A DNA stretch of 64,000 nt from Nitrososphaeria archaeon (GTDB lineage: Archaea > Thermoproteota > Nitrososphaeria > Conexivisphaerales > DTJL01), in the NCBI GenBank assembly GCA_029775965.1, contig JARVJU010000001.1, positions 1 through 64,000 of the forward strand, read 5' to 3'. Shown here piece by piece: positions 43,652 through 53,509 of the stretch; the stretch's first letter is position 1, and the number at the start of each line of letters is the position of its first letter. A model generated the notes under the pieces. That model saw only the letters and a list, made by a program, of their open reading frames with translations, was not told the origin of the DNA and searched no databases. The position numbers were made by a program, and so were the translations under genes.

Positions 43652-45820
43652 ATGAGAAAGACAATGCTGATAGACCACCTGCCTGTCTCACAGGAGCTTA
43701 AAGAGATATTACAGTCCTTGGGCTACAGGGAGCTGTATCCAACTCAATCAGAAGCCGTAGAGGCAGGTCTCCTAGATGGCAACAATCTTCTTCTGTCCAC
43801 ACCCACAGCATCAGGAAAGACACTTGTTGCTATGATAGCTGCAGGAAAGACACTATCCGAGACAGGGGGTAAGGTTGCTTACATGACGCCGCTGAGGGCT
43901 CTAGCATACGAGAAGTATGAGGAGTTTCTTGCTTTGAGAGAGCTTTCGAAGCCTGATGGCAGAAGGGTAAATGTCATGGTTTCTACCGGGGATTACGATT
44001 CATCAGGCGAAGAACTCAGAAAAGCTGATGTACTTATAATGACAAATGAAAAATTTGATTCATTAACAAGGCAGAGACCGACATGGATTAAGAGTTTCTC
44101 AGTATTTATCTTCGATGAAGTTCACCTTCTGGGTGATGGTGATAGGGGTGCCACTTTAGAAATAGCAATATCAAAGGTGAGAACAATGAATCCATCGGCA
44201 CAGCTCATCTCTCTTTCTGCAACTGTTTCCAATGGTGGGCAGATAGCTGAATGGTTAGATGCAAAGCACGTTGACCTGAACTGGAGGCCTGTTCCCCTCA
44301 AAGAAGGTGTGGCATACGAAGGCAAAATATTCTTTTCCGATGGAACAGTCAATGAATATACTGCAAGCTCTCCTATGGCTGTGATAGATCTCGCAGTGGA
44401 TGCAGTGGATAATGGTGGCCAGGCGCTTGTATTTACTGAAACAAGAAGAAGGGCTATCAGTCTTGCAATAAAGGCTGCTCCAATAATAGCGAAACATCTT
44501 TCTTTCGATGAGTCGGCAAGATTGAGGCCGATTAAGAGCCAAATTCTTGACGCAGCAGAAGAAACAGAGTTAACAAGAATTATGGTAGATGTTGTTGCAA
44601 AGGGTGTTGCATTTCATCACGCAGGACTTGCAGCAGCACACAGAAGAATTGTTGAAAAGGCCTTCAAGGAAGGTCTGATAAAGGTCCTGTTTGCAACCCC
44701 AACCCTGGCTGCGGGTGTGAACACACCAGCCAGACGTGTAATACTTGCAAGTTTATCCAGATATGATTCTTCAGAAGGAATGAACAAGCCCATAAGTGTG
44801 ATGGATTACAAGCAGATGTCTGGTAGAGCAGGGAGACCGAAATACGACCCTTATGGAGAGGCAATATTACTAGCAAGCAATTATGAGGATATACAACCAC
44901 TCATAGACATATACATCAAAGGAAGGCCAGAAATGATAAGATCCCAGCTTGCTTCAGCCAATGTCTTCAGGAAGCATACACTTGGTATTATAGCTGGTAA
45001 TAATAAAATTAATCAGCAAGACCTGATGCACTTCTTTGCAAACACATTGCTGGCAAAGCAGTACGGTGAGCATAAGGCTATGGGGCAGCTTGAAAGCTCA
45101 CTATCTTACCTTGAAGAGAATGCACTTATAACAAGGAGCAGGAATGCATATCTGCCCACTAGACTGGGCAAAAGGATAGCCACTTTATACATAGACCCTG
45201 AAACAGGTCTGGAGTTTGTGAAAATCCTGAGAAGGATTGGTGATACTGAAGAAGACCTCACAGCGGGCTTTCTCGAAGTTATTGTATCAACCCCCGATTT
45301 TGAGCCGAAGATGCAGCTCAGGGCAAAAGATTATGGCCAAGCAGAAGTATTTGAGGAAGTGCATGGTAGCAGGATGCTCCTGCCTGCAGATGAAGAATGG
45401 TTCAGAAGCGTAATGGTGCTCTATTCATGGTTAAATGAGAGTACCGATCAGAGGATAATGGAGCTGTATGGTGTTGAGCCTGGTGACTTGCACAGATGTG
45501 TCGAGATGGCTGAATGGCTGGCCTACAGCTTCAGAGAACTGGCAAGGCTGATAGGTTACAATAAGACAGGAAGAACTCTTGACAAGCTGAGAATAAGAAT
45601 CTCTGCAGGGATTAAGGAGGAGCTGATACCTCTTGTTCTGCTGGAGGGTATAGGAAGAGTCAGGGCAAGGAGTCTCTTTGATAATGGTTACAGAAGTATA
45701 GAGAGGATAGCCTCAGCAGACATTGCACAGTTGAGCAGAGTGCCAAAGGTAGGAGATGCCATTGCCAGAAGAATAAAGAAGCAGGCAGTAGAACTTGTTG
45801 CACGAGGCAGTAATGCATGA
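43652..45820 (+). CDS. hel308: ATP-dependent DNA helicase Hel308
   Basis: This is a 722-residue SF2 helicase. It has a Q-motif-like YPTQSEA, Walker A STPTASGKT, DEVH box IFDEVHLLGD, motif III SLSATV, motif VI QMSGRAGRP, a winged helix, the ratchet helical domain and a C-terminal helix-hairpin-helix (VLLEGIGRVRARSLFDNGY). Hel308 works at stalled forks, removing lagging strands. Co-located with mcm and followed by an ATGA-coupled gene. Confidence 0.95.
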   Translation: MRKTMLIDHLPVSQELKEILQSLGYRELYPTQSEAVEAGLLDGNNLLLSTPTASGKTLVAMIAAGKTLSETGGKVAYMTPLRALAYEKYEEFLALRELSKPDGRRVNVMVSTGDYDSSGEELRKADVLIMTNEKFDSLTRQRPTWIKSFSVFIFDEVHLLGDGDRGATLEIAISKVRTMNPSAQLISLSATVSNGGQIAEWLDAKHVDLNWRPVPLKEGVAYEGKIFFSDGTVNEYTASSPMAVIDLAVDAVDNGGQALVFTETRRRAISLAIKAAPIIAKHLSFDESARLRPIKSQILDAAEETELTRIMVDVVAKGVAFHHAGLAAAHRRIVEKAFKEGLIKVLFATPTLAAGVNTPARRVILASLSRYDSSEGMNKPISVMDYKQMSGRAGRPKYDPYGEAILLASNYEDIQPLIDIYIKGRPEMIRSQLASANVFRKHTLGIIAGNNKINQQDLMHFFANTLLAKQYGEHKAMGQLESSLSYLEENALITRSRNAYLPTRLGKRIATLYIDPETGLEFVKILRRIGDTEEDLTAGFLEVIVSTPDFEPKMQLRAKDYGQAEVFEEVHGSRMLLPADEEWFRSVMVLYSWLNESTDQRIMELYGVEPGDLHRCVEMAEWLAYSFRELARLIGYNKTGRTLDKLRIRISAGIKEELIPLVLLEGIGRVRARSLFDNGYRSIERIASADIAQLSRVPKVGDAIARRIKKQAVELVARGSNA

Positions 45821-46932
45821 CATGCAGGGTTGAGTTCATATATTCATCCATTGACAATTTTAAAGCTGCAGAGCAATGCACTATCATCTATGATGCCAAC
45901 AATGAACTTGATGATCTGCCTTCTGATCTTCAGACAGCTGTTAAGGATCTTGAACAACTCGGAGAATTTGCTTTCATGGGCAGATCAGGAGATAAATATT
46001 TTATAGGGACTGATTATTCCGCATCCAGACCAGTATACTATCTAGCTAGTGATTATCGCATAATTGCAAGCACAAGACTTGCACTGCTGCCAGATGGCTA
46101 CGTAAAAGTCCTTCCTCCATCATCATTGCTTATGTCAGACGGTAGCATAGAAGAATATACAACAGCTAATTATGCTAAAGCTGATGCTTCTGCATCCTTT
46201 CTTCTAAATCTCCTTCGCGCATCCCTGGTAAAAAGAATAGGAAAAAGAAAGACAATAGCCATAGCCTTCTCTGGAGGATTGGATAGCTCTCTTCTAGCAT
46301 GGATCTGCAAGGATATAGCTAGGGTTGAGCTATTCAGCGTCTCTGTTGATGATGCAAATGACACAGCCAAAGCTTTAGAGGCTGCAGGGCAGCTGATGCT
46401 GCCATTAATACAGGTAAGCTTGGATAAACATAAGGTATCTGAGATAATAGATACTATGAACTGCAAGAGGATCTGCAATTCAAACATGGACTATGCTCTT
46501 GCAACAGGTTTCATTGCAGTTGCAAGGGAAGCATCAAGAAGGGGCCATGACATGCTTATCAGCGGGCAAGGAGCAGATGAGCTCTTTGGAGGGTACAAGA
46601 AGTACACCACAGGAGATAAAGCACTGGCTCAGAGTATGATGAATGAAGACTTAAAACATCTGTACACTGGCCTTGGCAGGGATTCTGCTGCCATATTCGA
46701 AGGTGGGTGCAGACCATCTTTTCCTTACCTGGATAGAAGTATAGTTGAATTTGCTAAAAGGACACCATATGAACTGAAGATTCGTCATAACGAGAGAAAG
46801 GTAATTCTCAGGATGGCTGCTTCATTGGCTGGTCTACCAGAGAGCATTGTCAAAAGGGAGAAAAAAGCGTTTCAGTACAGCAGCGGTCTGAGCAGGTTGA
46901 TCAAAAAGATGAATCATATCAAGTTCGTCTGA
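45817..46932 (+). CDS. Asparagine-synthase-like PP-loop protein with shortened N-terminal domain
   Basis: This 371-residue protein has the ATP-binding PP-loop FSGGLDSSLLAW (about 152-163) and the synthase segment ISGQGADELFGGYKKY. The N-terminal part is only about 130 residues and lacks a full glutaminase; Cys is at position 3 rather than 2. It may therefore use free ammonia or make another amide. The start overlaps the hel308 stop by ATGA, so it is cotranscribed with replication and repair genes. Its end overlaps the convergent XPF gene by 19 bp. Confidence 0.75.
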   Translation: MTCRVEFIYSSIDNFKAAEQCTIIYDANNELDDLPSDLQTAVKDLEQLGEFAFMGRSGDKYFIGTDYSASRPVYYLASDYRIIASTRLALLPDGYVKVLPPSSLLMSDGSIEEYTTANYAKADASASFLLNLLRASLVKRIGKRKTIAIAFSGGLDSSLLAWICKDIARVELFSVSVDDANDTAKALEAAGQLMLPLIQVSLDKHKVSEIIDTMNCKRICNSNMDYALATGFIAVAREASRRGHDMLISGQGADELFGGYKKYTTGDKALAQSMMNEDLKHLYTGLGRDSAAIFEGGCRPSFPYLDRSIVEFAKRTPYELKIRHNERKVILRMAASLAGLPESIVKREKKAFQYSSGLSRLIKKMNHIKFV

Positions 46933-47606
46933 TTATCCTTTACTTCTTGCTCATATTCAGCCATGAGCAACTTAACTATCCTTCCAGCCTTTGAGGGTCC
47001 TATACCAGGCACAGAAGATAGCTGCGGCTGGGATGCTGTGAAGATCCCTCTGACAGACCCAAAAGCCTGAAGAAGTCTCTTTGCCAGATTGGGGCCTATT
47101 CCTGGTAAAGATGACACAACAGCTACCTGCTGCTGGTGCAGAGAAGTTCCTTTATGAATCGAGGTATACATGGTTGTCCATTTCTCACCTCTTACTTTTG
47201 TCAGTCTTCTGGCCATGGCTTCCAGAGCCATGGCTGTATGCTCAGGTGAGGCTGTAAATACTGTAGTCATTCCCATGTCAAGTGCAAGTGCTGATAACGC
47301 ACCATAGTAACTCTTTGGATTGTATGCTATATTTGAAATTTCAGCCGGGTCTCCTTCGACAAGAAGAATGTGATATGCATACACCTTTCTGAGCTCAACA
47401 GCCTGTTTGAACAGTCTACCATCATAAAGTGAAGATACAAAGTCCCTGACGCTCTTTCTTTCTACTGCAGCATTAGAAGACAGTATATAATCTCCCAGCG
47501 GCAACTGAGCAAACCTTACTATAACACCCAACCGCACAAGCTCCTGAGGTACACCGCTTGCTCTCTCTCTTTCGTCGCAGACGATCATAACCTTGTCATC
47601 GTTCAA
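46914..47606 (-). CDS. xpf: XPF/ERCC4-type structure-specific endonuclease (short form)
   Basis: These 230 residues hold an ERCC4 nuclease domain with active-site DERE (about 10-13) and VERKSVRDF (about 48-56), followed by a double helix-hairpin-helix (LPGIGPNLAKRLLQAFG, VPGIGPSKAGRIV). No helicase domain is present, so this is the crenarchaeal/thaumarchaeal short type rather than euryarchaeal Hef. It cuts flaps and forks, usually with PCNA. The C-terminus lacks a clear PIP box. It overlaps rfcL by 11 bp. Confidence 0.92.
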   Translation of the reverse strand: MNDDKVMIVCDERERASGVPQELVRLGVIVRFAQLPLGDYILSSNAAVERKSVRDFVSSLYDGRLFKQAVELRKVYAYHILLVEGDPAEISNIAYNPKSYYGALSALALDMGMTTVFTASPEHTAMALEAMARRLTKVRGEKWTTMYTSIHKGTSLHQQQVAVVSSLPGIGPNLAKRLLQAFGSVRGIFTASQPQLSSVPGIGPSKAGRIVKLLMAEYEQEVKDNQTNLI

Positions 47607-48792
47607 TCCTTGGTATCACCATCTTTACCTCTCTATCCAGTGCATTGAAAGCTGCACCAAGCATATTTCTTGCTGCGCACCATGATTCAATGCCATTGCC
47701 ACTCTTTGAGATTATCAACAGTGCTGCAGACAGGTTGTTGAGTGCAAATTCCGAAGCAGATGTTCTTAGCTCCGAAGCAACAATCGAACAAAATCTTTTC
47801 AGAAATCTAGAATCATTCCAGACCCTCTGCCTTACGGACCAAGGCAATGGCTCCTCAGCATATGCAATTCTTTTCATATAGAGTGAGGTTGCAAGCATTC
47901 TATCAAAGTATCTGAGCTGCCTCCATTGCTGTGTAGACCTGATCCTTTTCAGCAGAAGACTTGCCTCTGCCAGCAGCTTAAGGGAGTCTCTTAGAGAAGG
48001 TCTATCAAGGCTACTGTTTACAAGGCTGCTGTAGCAGGCCATCAACTTCTGGTCAGGGTCTGCATCAACCTGGCGTAAGTACTCAGCTGCCTTTTGAAGT
48101 TCTTCTGCAGATGATGCTGCAGATATAGCATCTTTTAGGCTGAGTGTCTTCCTCAAGACCTGGAATTGATCCTCTCCTGCAGCAGCAAGCTGTGCGTTGT
48201 TTATAGCAGCTCTTATGTCACCATCTGCAGCCTTGACCAAGCTTTGCAATTTATCGCCTTCCATGGAAAAACCTTCTCGTGCAAGGAGATTTTTAATGAG
48301 CATTTCTATAAGTCTCGAGGGAACCCTCTGCATTCTTACCAGCTTTGCATGCTTTGAAAGCTTTTTCACCTGCTCTGCATCTGGATCGTTTGCTGCCATT
48401 ATCACAGGTAAGGGAATCTGTTCTATTGTTTCTGTTAAGTATTCTGCACCCCCGTAATCAGCCTTACCATAGAGCCCGTCCACTTCATCAAGAAACAGTA
48501 TTCTCTTCTCCTCCGTAAGGCTGGATGAATACGATGCGTTTATGACTTTGCTCAGTTGCTTTTCAGTTCTGAAATCACTTGCGTTCAGCTCTATTACTTC
48601 ATATCCAAGCTGCATTGCTGCAGCATATGCCATTGTGGTCTTTCCCACTCCTGGAGGACCCACGAGGAGAATGGGCTTCATTCCTCTTTTCCAGTTAAGC
48701 AGCCAATCGAAGAGGAGTACTCTTGCTCTTTCATTACCCACCATCTCTTCAAGCCTCCTGGGCCTGTATCTTTCTGTCCACAAACTGATCAC
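47596..48792 (-). CDS. rfcL: Replication factor C large subunit
   Basis: This 398-residue protein has Walker A GPPGVGKTT, Walker B LFLDEVDG and a long helical C-terminus. RfcL is the fifth subunit of the clamp loader built with RfcS (35162-36133). The C-terminus is shorter than in many euryarchaeal forms. It starts within the end of the UbiA gene (4-bp overlap) and is coupled to xpf, which places PCNA loading next to a PCNA-linked nuclease. Confidence 0.93.
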   Translation of the reverse strand: MISLWTERYRPRRLEEMVGNERARVLLFDWLLNWKRGMKPILLVGPPGVGKTTMAYAAAMQLGYEVIELNASDFRTEKQLSKVINASYSSSLTEEKRILFLDEVDGLYGKADYGGAEYLTETIEQIPLPVIMAANDPDAEQVKKLSKHAKLVRMQRVPSRLIEMLIKNLLAREGFSMEGDKLQSLVKAADGDIRAAINNAQLAAAGEDQFQVLRKTLSLKDAISAASSAEELQKAAEYLRQVDADPDQKLMACYSSLVNSSLDRPSLRDSLKLLAEASLLLKRIRSTQQWRQLRYFDRMLATSLYMKRIAYAEEPLPWSVRQRVWNDSRFLKRFCSIVASELRTSASEFALNNLSAALLIISKSGNGIESWCAARNMLGAAFNALDREVKMVIPRIER

Positions 48793-49643
48793 ACACCAAG
48801 TCCTTGCAGTATATATCCTATCAGGCCCAACAGCATACCCATAAGAGCCATCCTCTTTACTCTTGCAGCGCTGGAGCTATGTCCAATTATCCTTATCGAT
48901 AAATAAATGAATAGCATGTCAGTAATTCCTATTATAACATAGTAGGGAAGCTCTGCAAGACCTTCTACTATAGGGATAAGACTGGCCAGAACAGCAAGAA
49001 GAAAGAATGCTGCCCCTACTTTTGCTGCGAAGTTAGCACCCATAACTCTTGCTATACTCTTCACATTCCTTATTGCATCGCCCTGCACATCTGATATGCC
49101 CTTGATAACCTCTCTGCCTACACCTGATAGAAACGCAGTTGCAGCCATGGAAAGCAGTAAAAGTTCGAACGGCCTGCCTGCAAGTAGACCTCCGTAAAGA
49201 AAGGGTATTGTCATGGATAGAGCCACAGATATATTTCCTGGCAGTCCACTCTCTTTTAGCTTCCAGTTGTAGAATGTGGCAAGTAGAGCAAAGAGTGCTG
49301 CTATTATGAATGTGTAAAGACCTGTTGCTATGGAACAGAGCAGACCAGCAAAAAGCAGAGCGATAGAATAATAAACAGCAGAGCCAGACTTTACTTTACC
49401 TGTTGCAATAGGCCTATCAAGCTGATTGGCTCTATCAACTTCAGCGTCAAAAACATCGTTTATAACCATAGAAAAAGATGTTACAAAGAAACCGGTCAAA
49501 AAGCCAAAGGCTGTAGATGATGATAACGCAATAGTTTTTGATGCTACAGCTTCTCCAACTAGTACAGCAAAGCCTATCATGATGGAGTTGGCTGGCCTTA
49601 TCAGCTTGGCGTAGGGAAGCAGGTTCAATTTATATTCTTTCAA
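48789..49643 (-). CDS. UbiA-family prenyltransferase (digeranylgeranylglyceryl phosphate synthase-like)
   Basis: This 284-residue protein has about eight or nine membrane helices. The first Asp-rich motif is NDVFDAEVDRANQLDRPIATG (positions about 62-82) and the second is GISDVQGDAIRN. In archaea this family adds the second geranylgeranyl chain in membrane lipid synthesis. Other UbiA enzymes cannot be excluded. It overlaps endA by 14 bp and rfcL by 4 bp, so the whole set reads as one operon. Confidence 0.82.
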   Translation of the reverse strand: MKEYKLNLLPYAKLIRPANSIMIGFAVLVGEAVASKTIALSSSTAFGFLTGFFVTSFSMVINDVFDAEVDRANQLDRPIATGKVKSGSAVYYSIALLFAGLLCSIATGLYTFIIAALFALLATFYNWKLKESGLPGNISVALSMTIPFLYGGLLAGRPFELLLLSMAATAFLSGVGREVIKGISDVQGDAIRNVKSIARVMGANFAAKVGAAFFLLAVLASLIPIVEGLAELPYYVIIGITDMLFIYLSIRIIGHSSSAARVKRMALMGMLLGLIGYILQGLGV

Positions 49644-50196
49644 AGACCATCTTTGAGGCTCTGTAATATATTATTTCGCCTCTTCTTTCGACCACAGCTA
49701 CAAGGGGTTCCTTGCCCATTCTGTAGACTGTTTCTATTATCTGCTTGAGTGTCGAAAGTCCAACCTTTTCTCCTTCATTCAGAGGTATTACTACAAATTT
49801 CGCAGCCGAAACACCATAATCTCCCCTTTCGTAGACCCTCAGGTCAGACCTGATGCCATATCCTTCTCTGACTACGTATCCTCTGGTTCTAAGGTCCCTG
49901 TAGACCAGGAATTTTGTCCAGCCTCTTCTATCTTCTCTGAGGCAGATGTTTACCAGTTCAGAGAACTCAACTGCTTTGTCTCCAGAATTTATAGCAAGTA
50001 AGCCCAATCTATACAGATGCATTGCCTCATATATCCTGAGTAAAAGCTTCCCATCCTCCTTATCACCGTAACCCCTTTTTGCAAGCTCCTCTACATTATC
50101 ATCTTTTACTCTGATCATAGCCCTCTCAAGCTCACCTATGAATTTTTGTTCTATCCCCTTGTGTTCAGGGATAGCTTCGCTGGGTGCTTCTGCCAT
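49630..50196 (-). CDS. endA: tRNA-splicing endonuclease EndA family subunit
   Basis: About 188 residues from the ATG at 50196 (MAEAPSEA). A GTG at 50253 overlaps the rtcB end and is the alternative. The C-terminal endonuclease fold is clear: DLRTRGYVVREGYGI, LRVYERG, then GKEPLVAVVERRGEIIYY. The Tyr of LRVYERG and a Lys in GKEPL match the catalytic triad. The expected His about ten residues after the Tyr reads Ala/Ser (GVSAAKF). It could be the structural partner of a heteromeric enzyme. It directly follows rtcB. Confidence 0.8.
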   Translation of the reverse strand: MAEAPSEAIPEHKGIEQKFIGELERAMIRVKDDNVEELAKRGYGDKEDGKLLLRIYEAMHLYRLGLLAINSGDKAVEFSELVNICLREDRRGWTKFLVYRDLRTRGYVVREGYGIRSDLRVYERGDYGVSAAKFVVIPLNEGEKVGLSTLKQIIETVYRMGKEPLVAVVERRGEIIYYRASKMVFERI

Positions 50197-50236
50197 GTCT
50201 CTGCTTAAAGGGTTATTTCTATGCTTATTTTTGTAT

Positions 50237-51685
50237 TTATCCTTTAACCACACCTATGGGTGTCATTCTCACAGCCTTAAGAGCAAGGCCCAAATTATGC
50301 GTTACCTCTACCACATTGTCTACATTCTTGTATGCATCAGGTGCCTCTTCAACCACAGTCTCCCTGCTGGCAGCTCTTACAATGATACCCTTATCGCCCA
50401 GCTCGCCCATAAGGGTTGAATATTCATGCTTCCTTTTTGCTGCTCCTCTGCTCAGGAATCTTCCAGCACCGTGAGCCGCGCTGCCAAATGTCAGTTCCAT
50501 ACTCTTCTTGGCACCCTTCAGCACCCAGGATGATGTACCCATGCTACCAGGTATCAGCACAGGCTGGCCAAAGGGTCTGTACTCTGCAGGTATGAATTCA
50601 GATCCAGCAGGGAATGCTCTTGTTGCTCCTTTTCTGTGCACATAAACTGTCCTGCTTACACCATCTATACTATGTACTTCGCGTTTCACTATGTTATGTG
50701 CCACATCATAGATAAGATGCATATCAAGTTTTTCTGCATCTGTTTTAAGAACCTTTGAGAAAGCCTGCCTTACCCAGTGAGTTATCATCTGTCTGTTTGC
50801 CCACGCAAAATTTGCAGCACTTGCCATAGCACCAAGGTAATCTTCCGTTTCTTTAGCACTTATGGGGCCTGATGCAAGCTCTCTGTCAGGCAGAACAAGC
50901 GATGTCCTCCTCATCACCTGTTCCATAACTCTCAGATAATCACTGCATACCTGATGACCGAACCCTCTACTTCCAGTATGTACAAGAATTAAAATTTGTC
51001 CTTGAGTAAATATACCCATTGCCTTGGCGAATTCAGCATCAAAGATCTGATTGACAACTTCTACCTCGAGGAAATGATTTCCACTCCCCAGAGTACCCAG
51101 CTGGGGGGCTCCCCTCTTTCTTGCTGTAACAGAGACCTTCTCCGGCTTAGCCCAGTCAAGCTTCCCTTTCTCCTCTGCATGCTCAAAATCCTTGCTCCAG
51201 CCATATCCCTTTTCTACAGCCCATTGAGCCCCTGCTGCAGCTACATTGTCAATTTCTGAAGAAGTAACCCTGATCTGTCCTTCGCTGCCCACACCGCTGG
51301 GAATACCTCTGTAAAGCTCTTCGAGAAGTTGCTGCAGCTTTGGTCTTATGTCTTTTTCTGCCAGGTTTGTCCTTATCAGTCTGACACCACAGTTAATATC
51401 ATACCCAACGCCTCCTGGTGATATCACTCCTTCATTCGAATCAACAGCTGCAACACCTCCTATAGGGAAGCCATAACCTTCATGGGCATCTGGTAATGCA
51501 ATAGAATACTTGTACAGCCCTGGTAGTGATGCAACGTTTGAAGCCTGGATAAGTGTTCTGTCTTCCTTCATCTTTGCCAGTAATGATTCATCAGCAAAGA
51601 TCCTTGCTGGAACGCGCATGTAAGGTTTGAAACCTTTCGGTATCTCCCATATGTTCTCATCCACCCTCTCTACGGTCAATGACAA
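50237..51685 (-). CDS. rtcB: RNA-splicing ligase RtcB
   Basis: About 482 residues from a TTG at 51685 (SLTVERVDENIWEIPKG), matching family starts; the open frame reaches 51739. Manganese- and GMP-site motifs are intact: YDINCGVRLIRT, GTLGSGNHFLEV, HTGSRGFG, AHNIVKREVH, and the guanylylated-His segment HGAGRFLSRG. RtcB joins tRNA exon halves after EndA cutting. Adjacent to endA, with no intein. Confidence 0.95.
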   Translation of the reverse strand: MSLTVERVDENIWEIPKGFKPYMRVPARIFADESLLAKMKEDRTLIQASNVASLPGLYKYSIALPDAHEGYGFPIGGVAAVDSNEGVISPGGVGYDINCGVRLIRTNLAEKDIRPKLQQLLEELYRGIPSGVGSEGQIRVTSSEIDNVAAAGAQWAVEKGYGWSKDFEHAEEKGKLDWAKPEKVSVTARKRGAPQLGTLGSGNHFLEVEVVNQIFDAEFAKAMGIFTQGQILILVHTGSRGFGHQVCSDYLRVMEQVMRRTSLVLPDRELASGPISAKETEDYLGAMASAANFAWANRQMITHWVRQAFSKVLKTDAEKLDMHLIYDVAHNIVKREVHSIDGVSRTVYVHRKGATRAFPAGSEFIPAEYRPFGQPVLIPGSMGTSSWVLKGAKKSMELTFGSAAHGAGRFLSRGAAKRKHEYSTLMGELGDKGIIVRAASRETVVEEAPDAYKNVDNVVEVTHNLGLALKAVRMTPIGVVKG

Positions 51686-51808
51686 TTCGCACACCTCTTT
51701 CAGGCCGCCATTTTGGGCTCTGGCCAGGAGATGCCTCACGAGAGGGTGCTAAGTTGAACTTATCTTTACTTATCTTTACAGCTTTTCTTATCAGTATATA
51801 AGTCTATT

Positions 51809-52609
51809 CTACCTGCCTTGAAATACAGGTTCTCTTTTTTCAAAGAAAGCAGACACACCTTCTCTGTGATCATGTGTTTCTGCAGCTTCCTGTTGTAGCC
51901 TAGCTTCATAATCAAGCATGGATTGCAGGTCAGAATACAATGCTTTGTTCAGCGCCATCTTTGTCAATCCCAGTGCCTTTGTAGGTCCCCTTGCAATTTT
52001 ATCAGCTATCCTTTGCACCTCATCCAGAAAGGTCTGATCCGGGAAGACCCAATTAACCAGCCCTGTATCTAGAGCAGTCCTGGCATCCAGCGGATCAGCC
52101 AAGAAAAGATATTCTGTAGCCTTCGTCAATCCAACAATCTTTACAAGCCAGTAAGCTGTTCCAGAATCAGGAGCAAGTGCTACTTTGATAAACGCTGTAT
52201 GAAATGAAGATTTGTCAGAAGCGACTCTTAGGTCACAGGCTAGAGCTATTCCCAAGCCTGCTCCAGCTACAACACCATTTATAGCAGCGATAACAGGTTT
52301 GGGCAGATTCCTTATTCCTGATATTATAGGGTTGTACTTCTCCTTCAGAGTCCTTTCCAGGTTCAGTCTTTCACCACTTTCATACTGCCTTCTATTTGTA
52401 GCAAGGTCTTCCCCCACAGAAAATGCTCTTCCACTGCCTGTCAGTACCACAGCTCTGACCATGTCGTTTGTTCCAGCTTCGGATAACGTATTTTGCAGAG
52501 CTCTCCCCATGGATTCATCAAAGGCATTCAACACACGTGGCCTGTTAAGTGTAATCCATAGCACTGACCCCTTTAGCCTTGCTATCACAGTTTCTTCTGT
52601 GCCAGACAA
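51809..52609 (-). CDS. Crotonase-fold protein, PaaG-like isomerase
   Basis: This is a 266-residue crotonase-fold protein. The oxyanion-hole segments are GRAFSVGEDLA and GVVAGAGLGIALACDL. The first hydratase Glu is missing: the region reads VALAPDSG, where true hydratases have PEI.LG.PGAGG. That pattern matches PaaG-type epoxyphenylacetyl-CoA or enoyl-CoA isomerases. It lies 4 bp after another crotonase gene. The substrate is not determined. Confidence 0.75.
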   Translation of the reverse strand: MSGTEETVIARLKGSVLWITLNRPRVLNAFDESMGRALQNTLSEAGTNDMVRAVVLTGSGRAFSVGEDLATNRRQYESGERLNLERTLKEKYNPIISGIRNLPKPVIAAINGVVAGAGLGIALACDLRVASDKSSFHTAFIKVALAPDSGTAYWLVKIVGLTKATEYLFLADPLDARTALDTGLVNWVFPDQTFLDEVQRIADKIARGPTKALGLTKMALNKALYSDLQSMLDYEARLQQEAAETHDHREGVSAFFEKREPVFQGR

Positions 52610-52613
52610 AGCT

Positions 52614-53390
52614 TCATCTACCCTTGAATTCTGGTTTTCTCTTCTGAAGAAATGCGTTCATACCTTCTTTTTTATCCTCAGATGAGAATAGAAGAAAGAA
52701 ATTCTTTCTTTCAAAACTCAGCCCTTCCTGCAAGCTGATTTCAAAGGCTCTGTTTACTGCTTCTTTAGCTAGCTTCAAGGCCAGAGGTGATTTTGACGAA
52801 ATCTCAAGTGCAACTTTTTTTGCCTCATCAAGATATGAATTCGCAGGCACAACCCTGCTCACCAGACCAAGTCTTAGAGCTTCTTCCGCTGTGATCATAC
52901 TTCCTGTCAGTATCATCTCCATAGCTTTGTACTTACCTACTGCTCTTGTAAGCCTCTGTGTGCCTCCACCACCCGGGATAACACCTATGTTTATTTCTGG
53001 CTGTCCCAGTTTTGTATTTTCTGAGGCTACGAGCACATCACAGCTCATGGCAAGCTCCAAACCACCTCCAAGCACATAGCCACTTAGGGCTGCAACTATC
53101 GGCTTGCTGTAATTGCCCACTTTGTTCCACAGAGGGAGGAAGTGGCCTGTCCTGATAAGGTCCACCGAACTCAGGTTTATCATTTCTTTTATGTCTGCTC
53201 CAGCAGAAAAAGCCTTATCATTACCTGTCAGTACAATACACCTTACACCCTCATCTTCCTCCAGCTTGTCAAGTGCATCAACTATTTCATGCACCATCTG
53301 CATGTTCAATGCGTTATATGCTTCAGGTCGATTCAGTCTGATTATGGCTATTGGTATTTCCCTTGATAAAACTATTGTACCATATTCCAT
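52614..53390 (-). CDS. Enoyl-CoA hydratase / 3-hydroxyacyl-CoA dehydratase
   Basis: This 258-residue crotonase has both catalytic Glu regions: GQPEINIGVIPGGGGTQRL and YKAMEMILTG. The oxyanion segments are KAFSAGADIKEM and GYVLGGGLELAMSCD. It hydrates 2-enoyl-CoA. In thaumarchaea a related enzyme serves crotonyl-CoA and 3-hydroxypropionyl-CoA in carbon fixation, so either beta-oxidation or that cycle is possible. Confidence 0.85.
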   Translation of the reverse strand: MEYGTIVLSREIPIAIIRLNRPEAYNALNMQMVHEIVDALDKLEEDEGVRCIVLTGNDKAFSAGADIKEMINLSSVDLIRTGHFLPLWNKVGNYSKPIVAALSGYVLGGGLELAMSCDVLVASENTKLGQPEINIGVIPGGGGTQRLTRAVGKYKAMEMILTGSMITAEEALRLGLVSRVVPANSYLDEAKKVALEISSKSPLALKLAKEAVNRAFEISLQEGLSFERKNFFLLFSSEDKKEGMNAFLQKRKPEFKGR

Positions 53391-53509
53391 AATACAGGTT
53401 CAGAACATACTCATGTAAAAATATATCTTTTGAGCAGCAAAAAAAGGCGATAAAGCACTACAGCATGTTATTGCATAATAAAATATCTTTTGACTGTATT
53501 ATACGTGAG

